This document shows, in pieces, positions 37,503 through 47,394 of a DNA stretch of 64,000 nucleotides. The position numbers were made by a program, and so were the translations under genes. The stretch is from Burkholderiales bacterium (lineage in GTDB: Bacteria; Pseudomonadota; Gammaproteobacteria; Burkholderiales; Burkholderiaceae_C): assembly GCA_021414305.1 (NCBI GenBank), contig JAIOOS010000007.1, positions 62,001-126,000 on the forward strand. The letters are read 5' to 3'. Under the pieces are notes generated by a model. The model had not been told where the DNA came from. It did no database searches and saw only the letters and a list, made by a program, of their open reading frames with translations. Within the stretch, counting starts at the first letter, position 1. The number at the start of each line of letters is the position of its first letter.

Positions 37503-37530
37503 TGCAACGCGTGGAACGCCCATGCAACGC
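37503..37530. promoter_or_regulatory. Triple TGSAACGC direct repeat upstream of the DUF1127 gene
   Basis: TGCAACGC at 37503-37510, TGGAACGC at 37512-37519 and TGCAACGC at 37523-37530, all in the same direction, the outer two exactly 20 bases apart. They lie 42-69 bases before the DUF1127 ATG. SARP activators of Streptomyces bind short direct repeats near the -35 region, so this is a candidate operator for the regulator encoded just upstream. Confidence 0.5.
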
Positions 37531-37571
37531 ACGCCTTTGCACAGTGCAGTCCTCCGCAACGAGGACCCGTC

Positions 37572-37832
37572 ATGCAAGCACAGCAAACCCTTCGCCTCCC
37601 GGCCCCCACGGCCGCGGCCTTCTTCGCCCGGCTGAGCGCCCGGGTGCTCGACGCCTGGCGCCGCCAGCGCCTGCACCGGGCGACCGTCGAGACCCTGAGT
37701 TCGCTCGACGACCGCACCCTGCGCGATCTCGGCTTTCACCGCAGCGAGATCGGCTCGATCAGCGCCGAGATCGGCGGCCGGGCCGAGCTCGACCGGGTCC
37801 GCGCGCAGCTCGGTCACGCCCTGCGCGCCTGA
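37572..37832 (+). CDS. DUF1127 small protein
   Basis: An 86-residue protein with the DUF1127 C-terminal core (ETLSSLDDRTLRDLGFHRSE followed by I) that gives the YjiS-like family its name, after an Arg-rich helix LDAWRRQRLHRATV. Family members are small Arg-rich proteins with roles in carbon/phosphate metabolism or RNA binding; the function here is unknown. A GAGGAC ribosome binding site stands six bases before ATG 37572, and the gene heads the run to 40218, directly after the triple repeat. Confidence 0.88.
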   Translation: MQAQQTLRLPAPTAAAFFARLSARVLDAWRRQRLHRATVETLSSLDDRTLRDLGFHRSEIGSISAEIGGRAELDRVRAQLGHALRA

Positions 37833-37869
37833 ATTCCAAGTTCCTCCCCACCACCACGAAAGCACAACC

Positions 37870-38841
37870 ATGCAAGCTGCCACCGCCGTTTCCGTTCCCG
37901 CGCTCGCCAAGTCGTCGCACGACGTCGTCGATCGCTACGCCCGCACGATCGAGATCTCCAAGCGCATCCGCTGGGACATCGACCGCGACGTTATCCGCGG
38001 CCGAAGCTTCGACTTCGGCAAGAAGTTCCTGCCCGACGGCCTGTCGAAGGTCGGCGAGCTCGCCTTCCTGCAGCCGGCCGAAGCGCGCCTGCTCTCGCAG
38101 ATCCAGGGCCGCACCTACGCCAACATGTTCGCCTTGGTCGAGCGCTTCATCGGCGCCAAGACGGCCGAGCTCGGTCGCAGCCACGCGCTCGGCGACCAGG
38201 TCGCGTTCGAGGCCCTGGTCCGGCTCACAGACGAGGAGCTGAAGCACCAGGAGATGTTCCGCCGCCTCGAGCGCATGGCCGCCCTCGGCATGCCCGCCGG
38301 CTACGCCTTCCTGCCCCAGCCCGACGAAGTGGCCGGCGCGGTGCTGGGCAAGTCGAACTGGGCGGTGCTCGGCCTGACGCTCGACATCGAGCTCTTCAGC
38401 CAGGCGCACTACCGCTCGAGCATCGAGCCCGACGACAGCCTCTCGGAGCTGTGGAAGGACGTGTTCCTGTTTCACTGGAAGGAGGAGTCGCAGCATGCGG
38501 TGCTCGACGAGCTCGAGTGGCGCCGCGAGGACGCGCGGCTCTCGGGCGCGCAGCGCGACCGCGGGGTCGACGAGCTGATCGAGCTGGTGGGCGCGGTCGA
38601 CGGCATCTGCCAGATGCAGGCGCGCGCCGATGCCGACTTCTTCCTCTCGACGATGCGTCGCCCGTTCGACGAAAGCGAGAGCGCCGCGGTCCATGCGGTC
38701 GTGCTCAAGGCCTACCGCTGGCAATACATCGTCTCCGGCGCCCAGGAGCCTCGCTTCCAGCAGGTGCTGAAGGCGCTGGTCACTCCGGCCCAGATGCAAA
38801 GGATCCTGCAGGCGCTGGCCCCCTTCTTCGCCGAAGCCTGA
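37870..38841 (+). CDS. Putative ferritin-like diiron protein
   Basis: A 323-residue, mostly helical protein with no signal peptide. It has two ExxH motifs on separate helices, E123-L-K-H126 (DEELKHQEMFRRLERM) and E206-S-Q-H209 (HWKEESQHAVLDELEW), with E91 (ALVERFIGAK) and E174 (LTLDIELFSQ) at fitting positions for the remaining carboxylate ligands. This is the ligand pattern of ferritin-like diiron oxygenases (AurF or related N-oxygenases, desaturases). I do not recognise a characterised family; the assignment is by motif. It stands between DUF1127 and a methyltransferase, with gaps of 37 and 38 bases. Confidence 0.6.
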   Translation: MQAATAVSVPALAKSSHDVVDRYARTIEISKRIRWDIDRDVIRGRSFDFGKKFLPDGLSKVGELAFLQPAEARLLSQIQGRTYANMFALVERFIGAKTAELGRSHALGDQVAFEALVRLTDEELKHQEMFRRLERMAALGMPAGYAFLPQPDEVAGAVLGKSNWAVLGLTLDIELFSQAHYRSSIEPDDSLSELWKDVFLFHWKEESQHAVLDELEWRREDARLSGAQRDRGVDELIELVGAVDGICQMQARADADFFLSTMRRPFDESESAAVHAVVLKAYRWQYIVSGAQEPRFQQVLKALVTPAQMQRILQALAPFFAEA

Positions 38842-38879
38842 TCCCCTCTTTCCATTCAACCTCGAGGAACACCGTGACC

Positions 38880-39716
38880 ATGCACAACGCAACCCTCTCC
38901 CCGGCCGCGCCAGGTCCCGACCTGGCCGCCGTCAAGCAGCGGCAGCAGGCCACCTGGGCCGGCGGCGACTACGCCGTCGTCGGCAGCACGCTGCAGATCG
39001 TCGGCGAGACGCTCGCCGAAGCCGCGGACGTGCGCGCCGGCGAGCGCGTCCTCGACGTCGCCGCCGGCAACGGCAACGCCTCGCTCGCCGCGGCGCGGCG
39101 CTTCGCCTCGGTCACCTCGACCGACTACGTGCCCTCGCTGCTCGAGAAGGGCGAGGCACGGGCGCGCGCCGAAGGGCTGGCGATCGCCTTCCAGGTGGCC
39201 GACGTCGAGGACCTGCCGTTCTCGGACGGCAGCTTCGATGTCGTGCTCTCGACCTTCGGCGTGATGTTCGCGCCCGACCACCAGCGCAGCGCCGACGAGA
39301 TGCTCCGGGTGCTGCGCGCCGGCGGCCGCCTGGGGCTGGCCAACTGGACGCCCGACGGCTTCGTCGGCCAGCTCTTCAAGCTGATCGGCCGGCACCTGGC
39401 GCCGCCCGCCGGCCTGCAGCCGCCCTCGGCCTGGGGCACCGAGGCGCACTGCGCCGCGCTGTTCGGTGCGAGAGCGATCGAGATGCGCTGCGAGCGTCGC
39501 ACTTTCAACTTCCGCTACCGCTCGGCGGCGCACTTCGTCCAGGTATTCCGCGACTACTACGGCCCGACCCACAAGGCCTTCGCGGCGCTCTCCTCTGCCG
39601 GCCAGCAGGCGCTCGAGCGCGACCTCCTCGATCTGCTCGGCAGGCTCAACACGGCGGGCGCGAGTTCGCTCGTCGTGCCGTCCGAGTACCTCGAGACCAT
39701 CGTCATCAAGCGCTGA
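38880..39716 (+). CDS. Class I SAM-dependent methyltransferase
   Basis: A 278-residue methyltransferase of the UbiE/Methyltransf_11 type. Motif I is VLDVAAGNGNASLAAARRF, motif II around VADVEDLPFSDGSFDVVLST, then RVLRAGGRLGLANWTPDGFV. The substrate is unknown; the C-terminal half (RRTFNFRYRSAAHFVQVFRD) resembles proteins annotated as SAM methyltransferases of unspecified small molecules. ATG 38880 sits ten bases after GAGGAA (38864-38869); a GTG at 38874 is an alternative. It follows the diiron gene by 38 bases and is probably co-transcribed. Confidence 0.85.
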   Translation: MHNATLSPAAPGPDLAAVKQRQQATWAGGDYAVVGSTLQIVGETLAEAADVRAGERVLDVAAGNGNASLAAARRFASVTSTDYVPSLLEKGEARARAEGLAIAFQVADVEDLPFSDGSFDVVLSTFGVMFAPDHQRSADEMLRVLRAGGRLGLANWTPDGFVGQLFKLIGRHLAPPAGLQPPSAWGTEAHCAALFGARAIEMRCERRTFNFRYRSAAHFVQVFRDYYGPTHKAFAALSSAGQQALERDLLDLLGRLNTAGASSLVVPSEYLETIVIKR

Positions 39717-39744
39717 AGCGCACTTTCAACTCCCTGGAGAAGCC

Positions 39745-40218
39745 ATGAAACCCAAACTCCTGCTCAAGTACGAAAACGCGGCGGAAATCGACTCGCGCAC
39801 CTATGTCGTGGTCGAGCCCCGACTCTCGAAGCTGTTCGCCGGCATCAAGGTCTCGCTCAAGCCCATCGGCGAGAAGGCGGCGTCGAAGGTGAGCGCGAAG
39901 AACCCGGCGTTCTGGTACGCCACCTTCGTGGCCGACAAGCTCGTTGTCACCCTGAAGATCGGCAGCAGCATGCAGGTCATCGGCGAGTTCGACCTCGGCT
40001 CGGTGGCCGACCCGAAGCGCCGCAAGCAGATCGTCGATTCGCTGAAGGACGAAGGCATCCTCGATGCCGCCGAGGTCGCGGGATTCATGCGCCGCCATCC
40101 CGACAAGACGCGGCTCGCCGAGCTGCGCCAGGCCGTCGCCGAAAAGCTCAAGGCGATGGAAGCACTGAAGAACGAGCTGATGACGCTGAAGGCCGAGCTG
40201 GCCGGCAGCGGCGGCTGA
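39745..40218 (+). CDS. Uncharacterised protein with C-terminal coiled coil
   Basis: A 157-residue protein I do not recognise. The first 90 residues have short beta-like strands (SRTYVVVEPRLSKLFAGIKVS, WYATFVADKLVVTLKIG); the C-terminal third is a clear amphipathic coiled coil (LAELRQAVAEKLKAMEALKN) rich in Lys and Glu. No signal peptide or cysteine. A CTGGAGAAG ribosome binding site precedes ATG 39745; the methyltransferase stop is 28 bases upstream. Conservation with the diiron and methyltransferase genes would test whether it belongs to that system. Confidence 0.6.
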   Translation: MKPKLLLKYENAAEIDSRTYVVVEPRLSKLFAGIKVSLKPIGEKAASKVSAKNPAFWYATFVADKLVVTLKIGSSMQVIGEFDLGSVADPKRRKQIVDSLKDEGILDAAEVAGFMRRHPDKTRLAELRQAVAEKLKAMEALKNELMTLKAELAGSGG

Positions 40219-40231
40219 GCGGGAGGGCTCC

Positions 40232-40762
40232 ATGGAACCGACCCGTTTCCTGCCGACGCTGTTCGCCGCTGTCGTGGGCGGCTGTGCGGCGCTCCTGCCG
40301 CCGGCGAGCGAGCCGGTTCCGGGCCCGCTCGTTCCCGCCGGCGAGACGCCGCGCCTTTCGCTCAGCGCCCGCGGCGTGCAGATCTACGAATGCCGGCGGC
40401 TCGACGGCATGCAGCCCGCCTGGCTCTTCCTCGCCCCGGAAGCGCGCCTGTACGACGCGCGCGGCGAGGCCGTCGGCAGCCATGGCGCCGGGCCGCACTG
40501 GCAGGCCGAGGACGGCAGCCGCATCGTCGGCACGGTGGTCGCCAAGGTCGTGCCGCAAGACGACGACGCGGTCCCCTGGCTGCTGCTGCACACCCGCGGC
40601 GCCGGCGGCGAGGGGCGCTTTTCCGGCATCACCAGCGTGCAGCGGATCCACACCCGGGGCGGCACAGCGCCGGCGCGCCGCTGCGACGAGACCGCGCTCG
40701 GCCGGACCGAGCGGGTGCCGTACACGGCCGACTACGTCTTCTTCGAAGGAGGTCGGTCCTGA
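40232..40762 (+). CDS. DUF3455 domain protein, probable lipoprotein
   Basis: A 176-residue protein. The N-terminus MEPTRFLPTLFAAVVGGCAA ends in a VVGGC lipobox-like sequence. The body has the DUF3455 motifs RGVQIYECRRLDGMQPAWLF, PHWQAEDGSRIVGTVVAKV and the terminal YTADYVFFEGG. Function unknown; family members are exported proteins of betaproteobacteria and plants' fungal partners, some fused to other domains. It follows the coiled-coil protein gene by 13 bases, with GGGAGG as ribosome binding site, and may be the last gene of the SARP-linked run. Confidence 0.8.
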   Translation: MEPTRFLPTLFAAVVGGCAALLPPASEPVPGPLVPAGETPRLSLSARGVQIYECRRLDGMQPAWLFLAPEARLYDARGEAVGSHGAGPHWQAEDGSRIVGTVVAKVVPQDDDAVPWLLLHTRGAGGEGRFSGITSVQRIHTRGGTAPARRCDETALGRTERVPYTADYVFFEGGRS

Positions 40763-40834
40763 GTCTGGGGGCGACTGTTTCTGCCGCCGCGATGAGCGGC
40801 CCAAGGCCGAGGTGGAAATGGGGTCTACTCGGCC

Positions 40835-41911
40835 GTGAGCCCGACTTTGCACCCGGCGACATCAGCCTTCGCGAGCGAGACTGCGGCGGCGAAGAAGATC
40901 CTGATCGTCGAGGTCGCCGGCCTCGGCGACCTGGTGCACTCGCTGGCAGCCATGGGAGCGGTCCGCGAGACCTGGCCGAAGGCCGAGCTGCACTGCCTGG
41001 TGCGCCGCGAGTACGCGGGCCTGCTCGGCCTGGCGCCCTGGATCGACAGGGTCTGGCCATATCGGCGCGGCCGCTCGCTCGCGCCGGCCTATGTGGTCGA
41101 TACGGTCCGCGCCCTGCGCGCCGAGCGCTTCGACATCGCGATCGACCTCATGGGCTCCGACCATGCGAGCACCGCCGCCTGGCTGAGCGGCGCGCCGCGG
41201 CGCCTCGTGCGCCGCCCGGGCCCGCTGCGCTCGCGCCACGCCTGGCGCTGGTTCGGCACCGATGTCGTAGAACACCCCTTCGGCCAGGAGCCGATGTACC
41301 TGCAGCGCTGGCACGCCCTGCAGCAGGCCGGCATCCGCTCTGCCGAGCCCGTGTCCAGGCTACGACCCGCCGGGTCGCTCGACGCTGTGCCCGGTGCCGG
41401 CGAGCCTGGGACCCGCTACGTCCACCTGAGCCCGTACACCCGGCACCGCCGCAAGGAGCTTGCGCCAGCGCAGATGGCCGACGTGCTGCTCCGCTTGCAC
41501 GCGCAGCAGCCCGACCTGCGGCTGGCGATCTCCTGCGCCGACTCGCCGCGCGAGCGCCTGGCGCTCGACGAGTTGCTGCGCCTCCTTCCGTTCGCGCCCT
41601 GGCGGGTGTTCGCCGGCACGCTCGACGTTGCGCAACTGCTCGCCCTGATCGAAGGCGCGGCGCTGCACCTGGGCGGCGACACCGGCTCGATGCACCTCGC
41701 CTGGCTGGCGGGCACGCCCTCGGTCTGCTGGATGTCCGCCCTCGCCAGCTACCGCAGCTGGGCGCCCGACGGCGAGCGGCACGCGATGGTCTATTCGCAG
41801 CTGCCGCCCGGCGATCATCTGCTCGGCATTCCGACCGGTGCGGTTGTCGCCCGCGCCCTCGAACGGCTGCGCGGCCAGTGGCCCGGCCAAGGCCGGTGGC
41901 GAAAGGTGTAG
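40835..41911 (+). CDS. Glycosyltransferase family 9 (heptosyltransferase-like)
   Basis: A 358-residue GT9 protein related to ADP-heptose:LPS heptosyltransferases. It shows ILIVEVAGLGDLVHSLAAMG (nucleotide-sugar binding start), FDIAIDLMGSDHASTAAWLS, VHLSPYTRHRRKELAPAQMA and the C-terminal GAALHLGGDTGSMHLAWLAG, the GGDTG motif being family-diagnostic. The GTG at 40835 gives a 20-residue N-terminal extension before the core and lacks a clear ribosome binding site, so a start a little further in is possible. It is probably an LPS core enzyme; it is not near other core genes here. Confidence 0.85.
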   Translation: MSPTLHPATSAFASETAAAKKILIVEVAGLGDLVHSLAAMGAVRETWPKAELHCLVRREYAGLLGLAPWIDRVWPYRRGRSLAPAYVVDTVRALRAERFDIAIDLMGSDHASTAAWLSGAPRRLVRRPGPLRSRHAWRWFGTDVVEHPFGQEPMYLQRWHALQQAGIRSAEPVSRLRPAGSLDAVPGAGEPGTRYVHLSPYTRHRRKELAPAQMADVLLRLHAQQPDLRLAISCADSPRERLALDELLRLLPFAPWRVFAGTLDVAQLLALIEGAALHLGGDTGSMHLAWLAGTPSVCWMSALASYRSWAPDGERHAMVYSQLPPGDHLLGIPTGAVVARALERLRGQWPGQGRWRKV

Positions 41912-41993
41912 CGACGCAGCTCGCGTGCGCCGCTGGCCCGCCTGGCAGCCCCGAAGCCTCGCACCCTGGCCTGCGTGCACGGCAGCGCCTGGC

Positions 41994-43415
41994 TCAGTCG
42001 TCGTCGGGGTCGACTCCGGACAGCACGGGCAGGTCCTCCTTCACCAGCATCACCGTGCACGGTGCCTGCATCGCCACCTTGATCGGAATCGTCGGCACGA
42101 TGGGTTGCAGCTTCAGGCCGTGCGTGGCGGCGCCCATGACGATGATGCTCACCGTGTTGCGCTTGGCATAGCGGACGATGGCGCCGGCCACGTCTGCGGA
42201 CTCCAGCACATGGAAGGACACCTGATGCTGCCTCAGGTCGAGCGGCTCGGCCCAGCGCCGCAGCTGCTCGAGCAGCCGACGCTGCGTGTCGGGGTCGTCG
42301 AACCCGACCGATGGCGTGACGGTAATGCATGCCAGGCGGGCGCCGGGCCGCGCACCCAGCGACCGCGCGCTGGCCTGGCGCAGCGAGTACAGCGTGCCCT
42401 CGCCGACGTCGCCGTGGGGCACCGCCACCAGGACGATCGGCACTTCATCGATCTGCCGCGACGGCATGGTGCTCGGCTCGTACTGCAGCCCCGCCGCGCG
42501 CAGCCAGCGTCGCAGGTGCCGGTGCCACGGCGTGCCGCGCAGGCGCTGGCCGCGTGCGCCGACGGCGACCTGGCCGGGATGCTCGAGATCGAACACGAGG
42601 TGCTTGGCCGACGGGTAGCGGTGCTCGGCCTGCGGCTCCAGCAGGCGCAACACCACCTCCTGCAGCCAGGGCGGAACGTCCGGCCGCAACCGGCGCGGCG
42701 GCACGGGGTCCATCCACAGGCGCTGGCGCAGGCCGCCCGCGGTCTTCGGGTCGCCGAAGGGCAGCTCGCCGGTCAGCATCTCGTAGAGCATGACGCCGAC
42801 GGCGAACAGGTCGCTGCGCGAGTCGCCCCGGATGCCGAGCACCTGCTCGGGCGCCATGTAGGCGTGGGTACCGATCGGCTGGCGCGTCTCTTCGGCCAGC
42901 AGGTCGGGAAGCTCGGCGTGGTGCGACAGTCCAAAGTCGAGCAGAACGGCGAGGCCGCTGTCGCGCCACATCACGTTGGCGGGCTTCAGGTCCTGATGCA
43001 CCACGTTTTGCCGATGCAGGCTGTGGCAGGCGCGGGCGAGCGCCAGGCCCAACGAAACGACCTGGTCGAGCTCGAGGCGCGGCGCCGGATCCAGCAGCTC
43101 CTGGTAGGTGCGGCCCGGCACATGCTCCATGACCAGGTACGGGTTCACCGCGAGGTCGCCGCAGGCCACGAACCGGGGCACGTGCGGCCCGGTCAGCAGG
43201 GGGAGCAGGCGGTGCTCGGTCTCGAAGCCGACGATGCTTTCGGGCCCGTCGCCCGAGCCCATGCGCGGCACCTTCATCACCATCGGGAAGCCGGGGTCGC
43301 GCGCGCCCTGCGCGTAATGCACGGCGAAGATGCGCGCCATCGAGCCGGCATGCAGCACGCGCTCGACGACGAACCCGTCCAGGGTGTCGCCGGGTCCGAG
43401 CGGGGATCGGTTCAT
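41994..43415 (-). CDS. Fusion of Ser/Thr protein kinase and universal stress protein domain
   Basis: A 473-residue fusion. Residues about 1-280 are a Hanks-type kinase: degenerate glycine loop (VLHAGSMARIF), lysine 48 (MVMKVP), E67 (FETEHRL), catalytic loop VVHQDLKPANVMW (140-149, HQD in place of HRD), DFG 160-162, APE 188-190. Residues about 324-466 are a UspA domain (VPIVLVAVPHGDVGEGTLYS ... VSIIVMGAATHGLKLQPIVP); its ATP-binding GxxGxxxxxxxxxG(S/T) motif is altered, with Pro-Thr in place of the Gly-Ser. No membrane segment or PASTA domain. The stop of the phosphoesterase gene is four bases upstream, so both are co-transcribed. Confidence 0.88.
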   Translation of the reverse strand: MNRSPLGPGDTLDGFVVERVLHAGSMARIFAVHYAQGARDPGFPMVMKVPRMGSGDGPESIVGFETEHRLLPLLTGPHVPRFVACGDLAVNPYLVMEHVPGRTYQELLDPAPRLELDQVVSLGLALARACHSLHRQNVVHQDLKPANVMWRDSGLAVLLDFGLSHHAELPDLLAEETRQPIGTHAYMAPEQVLGIRGDSRSDLFAVGVMLYEMLTGELPFGDPKTAGGLRQRLWMDPVPPRRLRPDVPPWLQEVVLRLLEPQAEHRYPSAKHLVFDLEHPGQVAVGARGQRLRGTPWHRHLRRWLRAAGLQYEPSTMPSRQIDEVPIVLVAVPHGDVGEGTLYSLRQASARSLGARPGARLACITVTPSVGFDDPDTQRRLLEQLRRWAEPLDLRQHQVSFHVLESADVAGAIVRYAKRNTVSIIVMGAATHGLKLQPIVPTIPIKVAMQAPCTVMLVKEDLPVLSGVDPDDD

Positions 43416-43419
43416 CGCT

Positions 43420-44172
43420 TCAGCGCGCCGTTTCCAGACGTTGGATCGCGTCCTGCGGCAGCCCCTTGCGACGCGCCAGCGCCACCATCGCACCCACATC
43501 GTAGGGCACGCGGTGGAAGGTGAGCTGCGCCGCCTGGGTGTCGAGCAGGGCGAAGGCCGCCGCCCGATTGCCGTCGCGCGGCTGCCCCACCGACCCGACG
43601 GTGGCCACCCAGTGGCGATGCGGCGGCACCGGGATCGCCTTGCCCGGCGCGGGCTCGAACAGCATCAGCGTCGACCCCCGGCCCTGGTAGTAGAGCGCCT
43701 GGAGATGCACGTGGCCGCCCAGCACGTAGCGGACGCCCTCGTGGCGGGAGGCGTGGGCCAGGCTGTCGGCGGCGACCAGCGGATTGTTCACGTAGCGCCA
43801 GGCCGCAGGGGCATCTGCGCTGGCGTGGACCAGGAAGCACGGCGGCTCGATCCGCTCCAGCGGCAAGGCCCCGAGCCAGTCGCGCTGCGCCGCGTCGAGC
43901 TGGTCGTGGGTCCAGCGCGCGCCGGCCTCGTCCACGGTCCTGGGCTCGGCCGGGGGCGCCGCGGCGAGTGTGTCGTGGTTGCCGCGGAGCACCCAGGCGC
44001 CCGACGCCTGCAGCGCGCGAATCCGGTCGACCACCGCCGCAGGGTCGGGTCCGTACCCGACCAGGTCGCCGAGCAGCGCCAGCTGCGTCGCACCCAGCTT
44101 ATGCGCGCGCGCCAGGCAGGTGTGCAGCGCCAGCGGGTTGGCGTGAACGTCCGAAAGCAGGGCAAGACGCAT
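43420..44172 (-). CDS. Metallophosphoesterase, calcineurin-like (YfcE/MPE type)
   Basis: A 250-residue cytoplasmic phosphoesterase. Metal ligands run RLALLSDVHANPLALH, LALLGDLVGYGPDPAAVVD, WVLRGNHDTLAA, the His of CFLVHASAD and the GGHVHLQALY pair, the DxH...GDxxxxG...GNHD/E...H...GHxH signature. It resembles the PP2A-like metallophosphoesterases acting on small or protein phosphates. It precedes the kinase-USP gene by four bases, suggesting antagonism or a shared signal. FMO gene follows 88 bases upstream of its start with no clear promoter. Confidence 0.88.
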   Translation of the reverse strand: MRLALLSDVHANPLALHTCLARAHKLGATQLALLGDLVGYGPDPAAVVDRIRALQASGAWVLRGNHDTLAAAPPAEPRTVDEAGARWTHDQLDAAQRDWLGALPLERIEPPCFLVHASADAPAAWRYVNNPLVAADSLAHASRHEGVRYVLGGHVHLQALYYQGRGSTLMLFEPAPGKAIPVPPHRHWVATVGSVGQPRDGNRAAAFALLDTQAAQLTFHRVPYDVGAMVALARRKGLPQDAIQRLETAR

Positions 44173-44260
44173 TGCGGAAGTGTTGCACCCGCGACGGATT
44201 CGCCAGTTGTCTCAGATCATGCCGAGACCCCGACCCGGTCGGTTCGCATTTGCCGTCGCC

Positions 44261-45793
44261 TCACTTCAACAAGCGATAGTCACCCAAGCGAAACCATCTG
44301 CGTGAAAAGATGAACCCGGTCGCCGGTTCCGGCGAAAGGCTGGTGACTTCTCCGCTCATGTTCTTTCTGTAGAAGGCGGTGCAGGTGGCCGTTTGCCAGA
44401 CCGTCTTCTTCATCTTTTCCCTCATGGCGGCGACGTATTCATCCTGGAGATCGCGCCTGGCATCGATGGCCTTGATGCTGCTGTCTCGCTTCACGGCGCA
44501 GATGGCTTGCACGATGTAGTCTGCCGCCGCCTCCATGTATGAAATTTGCGAGCTGTGGCCGGTGCCCGTATTCGGGCCGTTGATCTTGAAATAGTTGGGG
44601 TAGCCCGAAACGGTGATGCCCTTGTACGCCACGGCCTCTTCTTCCCATTCGCTGTTGAGGTTGCGGCCGCCAAGGCCATGCACCTGGAACGTCAGGGCCT
44701 TCTTCATGTCCGAATAGGCGAAATATCCCGTCGCGTAGACGATGATGTCCAGGGGAATGTCCTTGCCGTCCCTGGTTCTGATGCCCGAGGGCGTGATGCA
44801 TTCGATTCCGCTGATATCCACGTCGACATTGGCGCGGGACAGTGCCGGAAGGTACGCATTGGACGGTATGACGCGCCTGCAGCCCAGTTCGTAGTCGGGC
44901 ATCATGTGCCGACGCAAGCGGTCGTCCCCGATGTATCTCTCGAGCTGCCTTTTCAGCGTTCTCCGGTAGTGGACCTTGATGAGACGACTGATCAGCGAGG
45001 TCCCCGGATAGCGGCGAAAGCCGATGAACCTCAGGTCGTAGAAGGTGAAGACGAGAAGGCGGATGAGGTGCCGGACGCCCGGCAGCGTTCGCACGAAACG
45101 CTCTGCCGCACCGTAGTGCCGGTCCGACCGCGGCAAGACCCACTGCGCCTTGCCCATGAACAGGGTCAGTCGGGCGACCTTTGCGGCGATGGCGGGAACG
45201 ATCTGAGCGCCGGAGCATCCCGAGCCGATGACCGCGACGCGTTTTCCTTCATAGGAGACGGAGTGATCCCACTGTGCGGCGTGGAATTTCGGTCCCTTGA
45301 AGGTTTCCGCGCCTTTGATATGGGGCGTATGCGGGTTCGCCAGCACGCCGCTGGTGTCGATGACAAACCGGGCCGAATACCTCTCGCCCGATTCGGTCTC
45401 CACACGCCACAAGCAGGCGCCTTCTTCATAGGCAATTCGCGTGACCGTCTGGTTCGCTCTCGCCTTCTTTCTCAGGCCGAACTTCTCGATGACATGGTTC
45501 GTGTATTCGAGCAGTTCGCTCTGCGGGGCATAGGTCTTCCTGAACGGGTAGGCGACGAAGGAGAAGGAGTAGAGGCTGGTTGGAATATCGACCTCGGCTC
45601 CGGGATAGGAGTTGACCTGCCAGGTTCCCCCCAGCTCGGAGTTCCTCTCCAGCAGAACGAAGTCATTGCAATGCTTCTTCTGCAGATGGATAGCCGCCAG
45701 CAGGCCTGAAAACCCCGTACCGATGATCACCGTCTCGACGTATCGGGTGTCCTCCCGTGCTGTACCGGACTGTTCCGTTGCCGGCGATGGCAT
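44261..45793 (-). CDS. Flavin-dependent monooxygenase of the Baeyer-Villiger type
   Basis: A 510-residue Class B flavoprotein monooxygenase. The FAD motif is GTGFSG at 25-30 and the NADPH motif GSGCSG at 190-195; between them F165-KGPKF-H171-AAQ-W175 matches the FxGxxxHxxxW Baeyer-Villiger fingerprint. A second conserved block is IVYATGYFAYSDMKKA. Sampled 60-base lines in it are 58-63% GC against about 73% in guaA, and its translation is unlike the surrounding core genes, so it may be acquired. It starts three bases after the guaA stop on the same strand, likely cotranscribed by read-through. Substrate unknown (a ketone or long-chain carbonyl). Confidence 0.9.
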   Translation of the reverse strand: MPSPATEQSGTAREDTRYVETVIIGTGFSGLLAAIHLQKKHCNDFVLLERNSELGGTWQVNSYPGAEVDIPTSLYSFSFVAYPFRKTYAPQSELLEYTNHVIEKFGLRKKARANQTVTRIAYEEGACLWRVETESGERYSARFVIDTSGVLANPHTPHIKGAETFKGPKFHAAQWDHSVSYEGKRVAVIGSGCSGAQIVPAIAAKVARLTLFMGKAQWVLPRSDRHYGAAERFVRTLPGVRHLIRLLVFTFYDLRFIGFRRYPGTSLISRLIKVHYRRTLKRQLERYIGDDRLRRHMMPDYELGCRRVIPSNAYLPALSRANVDVDISGIECITPSGIRTRDGKDIPLDIIVYATGYFAYSDMKKALTFQVHGLGGRNLNSEWEEEAVAYKGITVSGYPNYFKINGPNTGTGHSSQISYMEAAADYIVQAICAVKRDSSIKAIDARRDLQDEYVAAMREKMKKTVWQTATCTAFYRKNMSGEVTSLSPEPATGFIFSRRWFRLGDYRLLK

Positions 45794-45796
45794 CGT

Positions 45797-47380
<1,584 letters not shown>

Positions 47381-47394
47381 GGGCCTCCAGGTCG

